A DNA stretch of 64,000 bases, taken from Eutreptiella sp. 'Long Island Sound 2002'. Taxonomy: Eukaryota > Euglenozoa > Euglenophyceae > Eutreptiales > Eutreptiaceae. Below are positions 56,551 through 64,000 of the stretch, one piece after another (positions within the stretch are counted from its first letter, which is position 1; each line of letters opens with the position of its first letter). Where the stretch lies: positions 62,001-126,000 of the forward strand of contig OZ038381.1 of NCBI GenBank assembly GCA_964036045.1, in the 5' to 3' direction. The notes under the pieces are model-generated. The model searched no databases. It was not told where the DNA came from and saw only the letters and a list, made by a program, of their open reading frames with translations. The position numbers and the translations under genes were made by a program.

Positions 56551-59500
56551 GGACTCCCAGCCACGACGCCCTTCGCGCTGGCACTCTTCATCCTACAGAG
56601 CTGTCGACAAATGGCGCGATTCAATTTGTGAATATTTTTATGAACACCATTCCTTTTGGCCACAGTATGATGCCTTTGCTAACCGCGAGAACAAGCGCTT
56701 TGACAAGCATTTTCGCGACGCTTGGACCCATAAATGGGACAAGAAGTTATGGATTAATCCTCCGTTTCACTTAATCCAGCAGGTCATCCACAAAATCAAG
56801 CAAGATAAAACCCAGGCGATTTTGGTTGTGCCCTTGTGGGACGACAAGCCTTGGTTTCAGGAATTACAAGACATTTGTGTAGATTACATCGAACTTCCCT
56901 GGAAGATTAAGCTGTATGCCAGGGACGACACAGGTCCCCTGCCACAGCGGTCCTGGAGTTCGCTTGCATTCCTGGTGGATGGAAAGCTTTCTGACTCTAA
57001 TTCTGCTGATTCTGGTACTGATTCCTGTGTTGGGTCTGAATCTGAGGTTGAGCGTGGTACTGATGATGAATCTATTTTTTCTGATTTTTGTCCGTCAGAT
57101 ACCCAAGGTGATCCAACGTCAAATGGATCCGCCTCGTCTCCCTCTTCCCCAATACGATCGACATCGAAAAGAATCTTCAGTGCACGGGCGAAGAAAAATT
57201 TTAAATCGCGCCGCAAATTCAGAGTTTTTTATGAAAAACCCCATGTGGAAGCTTTCATAGATCCTTTCGAGGAGCTGGATCGCGAAGATAATCTCTGGAA
57301 TGTTGACACTCGACCCACCTATCTTCAAGAGGCAGTTGATACGGACCTGTTTAGGGACATCCGTAAGAAGATTCTTCCTGCCAAGGCCGAAGAAGTCGCC
57401 AAAGTTTTTTCGACAGTAATTCCTGGCGATCAGGTGGACACTGAGTTGTGTTCCAAGACAAGAGAAAAGATTTTTGAGGAACGGAAGGACACAACCCTTT
57501 CGGGGAAGTTGATCAAAGACCCCCCTGTCCGTGGGCAGTTCGGTGAAGCCTTCATCGAGCTTCGTGAAGGGTACAAAGCGAAGAAACAGCGCCCTTATGA
57601 GAACCATGGACACAAACATGAGATACTCAGAAAAATCATCGAGAGAAATCTCAGGGAATTTGGTTGGCTTGAGGGTTGTATGACCAGCGAATGGTGCTGT
57701 GCACCCTTCACAGTCCCGAAGCCGCCGCCTGCAGACCAGAACACTATTGATGGTTGGCGAATGGTTGTTGATTTTCGCAATCTCAATGCCGAAACCAAGG
57801 CGGATTCACACCCCCTGCCCCTCATTGAGGAGGAAATCGTCAAGAGGGCAAGAGTTCGTTTGTTTTCTGTGCTGGATCTCCGTCACGGCTTTCACCAAAT
57901 GCCGTTGAGGAAGGACAGCCGACCTCTCACCTGTATGTGCACGCCATGTGGCCCAGTCCAGTGGACGGTCATGCCCATGGGCCTGAAGAACGCCCCTTCG
58001 TTTTTTCAAAGAATGATGGAGGATGTGCTGTTTACAGCTCATCCTGAGCTTCGTGCCTTCGTGAGTGTGTACATAGATGATATAATCATCGCGACAGAGG
58101 GGGAGGGACTGACCGAAGCCGAGCTGGTGGCCCTACATGAAAAGCAGCTGAACCAGGTTTTGGACATTCTTGATGCCAATCAGCTGATTTGTGGGCCAAA
58201 GAAGGGAAAATTATTTTTAAAATCAGTCGAATTTTGTGGTTCTCTCCTAGAGAATGGCACCCGACGACCCAGTCCAGGAAAGCTCGTCGCTATTCAGAAG
58301 TGGAAGCGCCCTGAGACGATCACGGAGTTGAGAGGATTCCTGGGTTGTTGCAATTTTTACCACACTTTTGTGCCGAATTATGCCAAATTTGCTGCCCCCC
58401 TCACTGAATTATTGAAGGTAGGGAGAGATGCAGGCAAGGCAGGTTCAAAGGTACGTGTCAAGTGGACTGACGAGTGCGAGGAGGCCTTCCATCACTTGAA
58501 GGCGGCCCTCTGCGAAGTCGCCACGTTGCATGTGCCGCAATTCGACCGACCCTTCTACATAAGAACCGACGCTTCTAGGTACGCGATCGGAGCTGTTCTT
58601 GAACAGGTTGATGAAGCCACCGGCGATCATTACCCTCTTGCATTTTGGTCTCGGAAGCTAGCCCCACGCCAAATGCAATGGTCGCCGCGTGAGCAAGAAA
58701 CCTACGCCATCATCTGTGCTTTAAAAAAGTACCAATCGTGGGTTGGCACCAATCGAGTCGAGGTCCTGACGGATCATCGATCTCTGGAGTATTGGGCCAC
58801 TGAACACATTGATACTGTCGCGAGCCCAGCTGGCCGACGGGCCAGATGGCACGAATTTCTCAGTCTGTTTGACCTCCATGTGTCGTATTTGCCTGGAAAA
58901 CACAACACGGTAGCGGATGCTCTGAGCCGATGGGCTTACCCCGCTTCAGAGGGGCTGCAAAGTACCAACATCCATGGTACGGAGCAGGACCGCCATGTCA
59001 TAATCGAGTGGGATCAAGAGGAAAAAAAGCTCATTCGACGTGCATGCATGCAATGCGCTGTTAAACAGCACGCATTACCGTGCCATGACATCACGGCCTT
59101 TTCAGATCCGGCGCATCCTCATGAGATCTGCACCAAAACACTGAAAGTCGTGGAGAAAGTCACCGATCCCTCCTCAGGGAGTGTGAAACGGTTTGACTAT
59201 ACCCGCCGAGTAAGTCGATTTCGGTTGATCCAGGGCATTAAGCGTCGAGATCCGGCGAAAACTCCACCCCTGCCAAAAGATTCCCTTATCATCCGTGACT
59301 GGACGTCCGATTATCTGCAGGATCCCATGTTTAAAGAGGTCTTTGGAAATCTCAAATCCAAAGATGCTCACGAGGATGGGATTTTTTCTCAGTATTCGTT
59401 GGATGGGGGGAAGCTGTGGATGGAGGGTAAATTGTGCGTACCAGACGCCCTGGCCCCCCGAGTGTTAAACTGGTGGCATAAATGGGAGTCCCCCCACGCA

Positions 59501-59629
59501 CATGGCCGTCGATTATGGTCGATGATTAAACATAGGTTGTTTGGCTCACGGCTATATACTCATTGCATGAAAGTAGGCGCCGGATGTGCCCAATGTGCTG
59601 TCTCGACGCCCCCCAGCGCGAAGAAGCAC
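53364..59629 (+). repeat. Tandem duplication of 3,133 bp within pol
   Basis: Unit 1 is 53364-56496 and unit 2 is 56497-59629. Both start TGCAGAGGTGAATGG and end GCGCGAAGAAGCAC. No difference was seen by eye and the translations are identical throughout. The period is not a multiple of three (remainder one), so it shifts the frame. Bases to the left of unit 1 and to the right of unit 2 show no clear microhomology. It is either very recent or an assembly artefact. Confidence 0.95.
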
Positions 59630-61033
59630 GGCCATCTGAGGCCACACCCTATTCCTGAGCGCCTCTTTAACAGAGTCACCAGTGATTTCTTCTATCTCGG
59701 TGAACTCGACGACGAAGAGTGCCATTGGACTAACAAAAGGGTCAATGGAGTGCTCCTTATTCAGTGCCGTCATTCCGGCTACATTCAAGTGTTGCCTTGC
59801 AACATTGAGTCGATGACTGGCAAGGCTGCCGCCAAATGGTGCGCGCAGACCTGGATGGGAGGTTGGGACGTCCCATCCGAGGTGGTTACGGACTCAGGCA
59901 AAGAGTACACCTCCGAATGGTGGAGGGAATTATGTGCTCGCCTTGGAATCCACCACCTCAGGTGTGAAATCCACTCGCATCGAGCGCTGCCTGGCGAAAG
60001 AGCCGGCCGCTCTATTATAAATATGCTTCGTAAGGAGCTCGCGAGTGAAAAAGTTTTCCATTGGATGGAAGTTCTCTTCGCATTGCTTCGCCGTTACCAC
60101 AACACGCCTTTGTATCATGGCCTTTCTCCAAATGAAATTGTCTTTGGACGAAAGAAGTGTTGGTGGAACATGCCGTTGAAAAATCCTCGCCCTTGTAAGG
60201 ATGCTTCGTTGTTTTGGGACGACGTCCAACGAGCAGATAAAACTGTCTCGAAATTAATCGATAAGCATCAAGCTGACTGGCTTTGGGTCCAGAATCAAGG
60301 CCGAAAAAACCCCCACAATTTTGAAGTCGATGATCGAGTTTGGCTTCGAAAATCCGAAACCACCCTGGACGGAGATGACAAGCTTCTTCCCTTGTGGGAG
60401 GGGCCATTCGCTGTTACAGCGCGTCATGGTGAGAACAGGTGGAGGATTCGTGTGGATGTCAGCAGGGAAATTGACGTTTCGGGCGATCGCCTCAAGAGAG
60501 AGATCCCCTCCCCCAAGGATCGGGTTAAACCCCTTTTTTGGACTTCGAAAATTTTGTCAGATCGGGTCATCGAAGGGGGGAAGTACGAACTCAAGAGGAT
60601 TGTTGAAGCAAGACGTGACGCCAAGGGCGAATGGGAATTTCTATGTGAGTGGAGGGGCTTTGATTCCAGTCACAACAACTGGGAACCAGCCCATTCTTTT
60701 GTCCATGGGTACACCAAGGGGTTCATCGACGTCCTCAAGAAGCACCCCGAAATTGGCGTACTCCTGACAGACTGTTTGTCGAAACCAGACAGACAAGTGG
60801 AGAGCGACGGAAAAAGACCTGTGGTGAATCGAGATCCAGCCTTTTACGGCCCTCAGCAGCCACATTCCAGGGCTGATCCGTCGATCCCCCCTCCTGCGGT
60901 CAGGCCAGCCCAGGAGCCAAATGAAGACCAAGCTTCGAGTTCGGCCGCTGATTTGCAGCGCCCAAGCCGTACGAGGGCCCGACCAGACAGGTTGGTGGTC
61001 ACCTGTATTCGTGCTTGGCCGAATTCGACTTGA
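56497..61033 (+). CDS. pol: Element C pol, second copy through chromodomain
   Basis: The open frame reaches back to about 56453, but real pol sequence starts with the duplication unit at 56497. It has the MT-like domain (56594-56995), RT, RNase H and integrase zinc finger as in the first copy, then the integrase core: Asp at 59684 (VTSDFFYLG), Asp at 59891 (VVTDSGKEY) and Glu at 59996 (LPGERAGR), a DD34E spacing, one shorter than usual. A chromodomain follows at about 60583-60740 with Y, W and F at the cage positions (KYELKRI, CEWRGF) and a Pro/Ser-rich tail. It ends at TGA (61031-61033). No ATG or frame link to gag remains, so expression is doubtful. Confidence 0.92.
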
Positions 61034-62670
61034 AAAAACCACATTCTGCTCAATCCACTGTTCATTCTTTCTGATTACATCATGATGTGGAGAACTGCAA
61101 ATGTTTGATAATTTGACGTCAATCAACTTTTCTTTGGTCTCCGTTCGGCAGACAAGGCGTAGATACGCTACCGAAAGCCACGGAGTGTGCTGCCGTGTTC
61201 AGAAAAAACCAAACTCAGGCTTAATTCAGGCAGATTCGGGGTAATCTTGTCTCTGTTGGTCTGTGCATCTTTGGAATTTGGCTACTCGTGCAGATGGAAG
61301 CAAATGTACATAGTAAAAACGCTGGCCAGCGACATTCACCCCTACAGGCACCCCCTGTAGTACTGGCTGCTCCAGATGCGACGCCAGGAACTCAGATCTT
61401 ACCTTCATTTGCCGTGATGCGGAAGCCAAAGTCCAGATTCAGATCCAGGATCCTCAAATTTGCCTTGAATTTCTCAGGTTTGTTCATCATTCTGCCACTG
61501 TTGTGCAAAAGCCAGACGTCAATTGTTCAGACAACCTTCACATAGGAGCTCTAGGGACTTCTAACAGCCACCTCTGAAGTCCGTAAGCTTCGTTGTATTT
61601 TTGGCACACGCCAATGTGAGCTCAATCCGACCTGGAACTGTCGAAAATGGTGAATCCAAGTGTCTTGTGGGACTCAATCGAAAGATGGGCCTTGTCCAAG
61701 TCGATTGACACCGCCGCCACTGTAAATACGGTGTCTCTCAGTTATATACTGTCAGTAAAGCGCCTTTAGCGAACCTTCGGCGCGTTACATGCTAAGGATC
61801 CAGGGCTATCATGTCCCATCATGATGCATCATCACATGATCCACATTTTGATGGAATCTGTTGGATGCTCGCGAACCAACGTGCCGGAAGGCACAATTGA
61901 GCTGAATAAACGACAATATATATTAACTTTAGTCTAAACGAAGGTATTATTAGTTTCAGTTCTAGACATTCCGCTTCATTTCACCTTCATCTTAGGGAAT
62001 TTCCTCATTTTAGGACATTTTAGGTTGATTTCCTTGTCATCTCCTCTCATTCCTCGAAGATCTGTCGACGGCTTTGCCTAACTTCGTTGACGCTTATGAT
62101 TTGCTGTGCACTTAGGGTCTGTAGACTACATGTGTATTTGTTTTCCCTCTCTGTGATTGTTTCGTCTCCTTCATCTCTGCTCCAATTCATTCTCAATCTT
62201 GCTGAATCTTGTGATCATCCACCAGATGCGCCAAATCTGAAGCACATGCTGCACTTTTCAGAACGAGAAAAGCGGGAGTAACACGATGTAGAGTTCGGCG
62301 AGGACACCGTAGCGTGCCCGCGACAGCGAAACTGTGCCAGAGCGCTGAGATGTCACTCCATTTCTTGATTCCCCCACTCAATCCACCAATAATCTACCTC
62401 ATTCTCAACCAGGGCATGGTTTGATATCGATTCTCGATATGTTTACATGCTTTTTAGCCCTTAACCTAATGTTTTACTGCACGGAGGACTGTTCGTCACT
62501 TCTCATTCTGTCTCATTTCAGGTTCATCCATCCTGATTCAGTGCCAATTCAGCCCAAATCAGGTCAGATCAAGCAGATTTCGCCCCATCGAGGCTACATT
62601 TCTATTTTTTTCTGGGACTTACCCGCACTACGTTCTTCGTTGACGTAGCGACACACCCCAGTGTGTTTTT
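61034..62670 (+). other. Long 3' untranslated region of element C
   Basis: About 1.6 kb, also present in element A (28813-30488). It holds the perfect palindrome ATGATGCATCAT at 61821-61832 and TATA-like runs near 61740 and 61918. Frames here are short and not conserved at the protein level between A and C. Confidence 0.75.
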
Positions 62671-62680
62671 GGAGGGGGAG
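62671..62680 (+). other. Polypurine tract of element C
   Basis: GGAGGGGGAG, preceded by a T-run, directly before the 3' LTR. Same sequence as in A. Confidence 0.88.
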
Positions 62681-63213
62681 TTTAAGTGCGGCTAACCCCC
62701 ATCTGCTCAGATTTTCACTGATCTAACCCAGATTGACTACATTTTGGTCATTTTCTTTGCTTCGGCGGAATCGCCGCCTCGCAGCTCAGTCTCAGGATCA
62801 GACCTATATATTTCTGATATGCCGGATCTGATTCCGCGGTCCATTCTCCGTAAATCCGCCGCGTTCCGATCATTTGCCTGGAATCGCCATTTGCCGCTGA
62901 CGCGCGCTCGCGGGCCAGATCGGCCAAATATTTTTCACAATCGGATTTATATAAATCTTTTCAGATAGATATGGACACTCAGATGTGCATAGTAAAATCC
63001 GCATCAATTTTCTTCATAGACTGGGATTTTCTGCCGGATAACACTCAACATGGATCTTGCTTCCGTTGTTGCTGCTCTCGCCTCCGTTGGTGTCCGAGTC
63101 TCCGGTTCTACCCCCAATAGCAGCGTTCAGGTCGACTCCTCGCGTGCCTGCCCCACTGGTCTTGCCGGCCCCGAGCCCTCCGGCACCATCAACGACCCAG
63201 TTCAGCACTTTCA
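62681..63213 (+). repeat. 3' LTR of element C (533 bp)
   Basis: Matches 49326-49858 with about five differences. The second base is T instead of G, so the start reads TTTAAG rather than TGTAAG. The gag ATG copy at 63050 opens a frame that runs out into element A. Confidence 0.93.
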
Positions 63214-63889
63214 CCATAATCTACGGCCATGTGCGTGGGGGGACTCCCATTTGTGCCACCAGTTTAACACTCGGGGGGCCAGGGCGTCTGGTACGCACAA
63301 TTTACCCTCCATCCACAGCTTCCCCCCATCCAATGAATTTTCAGAAAAAATTCCATCCTTGTGAGCATCTTTGGATTTGAGATTCTCAAAGACCTCTTTA
63401 AACATGGAATCACGAACATAATCGTTCGTCCAGTCACGGATGAGGAGGGAATCTTTCGGCAGGGGTGGAGTTTTGGCCGGATCTCGGCGCTTAATGCCCT
63501 GAATCAACCGAAATCCACTTACTGGTCGGGTATACTCAAACCGTTTCACACTCCCTGAGGAGGGATCGGTGACTTTCTCCACGACTTTCAGTGATTTGGT
63601 TATAATTTCATGAGCATGCGCCAGATCTGAGAAGGCCGTGATGTCATGACACGGGCATGCGTGCTGTTTAACAGTGCATTGCATGCATTCACGTCGAATG
63701 AGCTTTTTTTCTTCCTGATCCCACTCGATTACGACGTGGCGGTCCTGCTCCGTACCATGGATGTTGGTACTTTGCAGCCCCTCTGAAGCGGGGTAAGCCC
63801 ATTGGCTCAGAGCATCCGCTACCGTGTTGTGTTTTCCAGGCAAATACGACACATGGAGGTCAAACAAACTGAGAAATTCATGCCATCTT
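63214..63889 (-). pseudogene. Element A pol, RNase H end to integrase start
   Basis: An open frame from RWHEFLSLFD to HAHGRRLW, corresponding to 55715-56391 of element C but with scattered amino-acid changes. Its left edge is the C insertion site, where A continues at 49325. On the right, similarity to pol stops abruptly at about 63889 after CATGCCATC. Confidence 0.9.
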
Positions 63890-64000
63890 TTTTGCACTGA
63901 ACGGCGCCTTTTGTGGCTGGCCAGGCCGGGGAGAAAGGCTCTTGCGCGCCAAGCTTTTTTGGGGAGGGGCGGGAGCCCGAAATCAAGTTCAATCGCGGGC
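63890..64000. other. Unrecognised sequence at the window end
   Basis: Starts TTTTTGCACTGAACGGCG and is not related to pol. It may be the flank of a truncation of element A or another repeat; too short to tell. Confidence 0.4.

Larger units (their letters stand above)
49326..63213 (+). mobile_element. Ty3/gypsy chromovirus element C (damaged)
   Basis: A full LTR retrotransposon on the + strand inserted in pol of element A. The flanks are ACATA (49321-49325) and CCATA (63214-63218), a 5-bp target-site duplication with one change, and the joined flanks restore A's reading. Order: LTR, primer-binding site, gag, protease, pol, long 3' region, polypurine tract, LTR. Length is 13.9 kb, or about 10.8 kb without the 3,133-bp pol duplication. 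The LTRs differ at about five of 533 bases. In-frame stops, a gag frame change and the duplication make it non-autonomous. Confidence 0.95.
28517..63889 (-). mobile_element. Ty3/gypsy element A (outermost, broken)
   Basis: The 3' LTR, polypurine tract, 3' region and pol of one element on the - strand can be followed leftwards across two large insertions. The pol piece at 63214-63889 ends at residues HGRRLW, and the next residues (MIKHRLFGSRL) begin left of element C. The pol piece at 48234-49325 ends in the YELKRI stretch before the chromodomain, which resumes left of element B at 31096. The same family as C. Gag, protease, RT and the 5' LTR are missing from the window; the right end is cut at about 63889 by unrelated sequence. 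Confidence 0.9.

Noticed and set aside
61288-61545. 83-codon frame in the 3' region of C, also seen in A (30005-30226)
   Set aside because: Most differences between the two copies change the amino acid, so it is not under protein-level constraint.

Overview
This is nuclear DNA of a eukaryote, not a prokaryote. The evidence is a 5S rRNA gene with the pol III internal control region, three tracts of TTAGGG-type telomere repeat (CCCTAA on the + strand), long satellite arrays, and Ty3/gypsy LTR retrotransposons of the chromovirus type. The phylum cannot be fixed from the sequence; a microbial alga or other protist is a guess. TTAGGG argues against a typical flowering plant, which would have TTTAGGG. 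No ordinary host protein gene could be recognised with confidence.

Positions 1-28516 look subtelomeric. In order: a 204-bp satellite with a 17-unit higher-order period (1-5487); unique sequence; telomeric tract 1 (6912-6973); a satellite of hairpins punctuated by CCCTAA (6974-9289); unique sequence and dispersed repeats; telomeric tract 2 (13100-13178) running into a 935-bp satellite rich in CTTAAG (13175-18471); a block with one 5S rRNA gene (complement of 19540-19655), a foldback element and two copies of a presumed 5S spacer; a 12-bp minisatellite; a 141-bp repeat; a hAT-like MITE (24432-24875); telomeric tract 3 (25971-26186) running into an 85-bp satellite; and more of the 141-bp repeat. 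All telomeric tracts point the same way, as expected for a left chromosome end, so they look like a stack of fossil chromosome ends.

Positions 28517-64000 are a nest of three Ty3/gypsy elements. Element A (- strand, oldest) runs from its 3' LTR at 28517 to a broken pol at about 63889. Element B (- strand, 17.1 kb, 2,947-bp LTRs, intact reading frames) sits inside A at 31097-48233. Element C (+ strand, same family as A, 533-bp LTRs) sits inside A at 49326-63213. The host sequence of A can be rejoined across both insertions, and each is flanked by an imperfect target-site duplication (4 bp for B, 5 bp for C). A 161-bp tRNA-related SINE-like piece also interrupts A.

The elements carry gag, aspartic protease, reverse transcriptase, RNase H, integrase and a C-terminal chromodomain. 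Three things stand out. First, both families have an extra domain between protease and RT that resembles Dam-type N6-adenine methyltransferases, known to me from DIRS elements; its NPPF motif is kept in C and lost in B. Second, B has gag and pol in the same frame split by a single UAG followed by CGG, which suggests stop-codon readthrough. Third, in family A/C the gag frame appears to start inside the LTR and to be read through the tRNA primer-binding site. C is damaged by in-frame UGA codons, a frame change in gag and an exact-looking 3,133-bp tandem duplication of pol.
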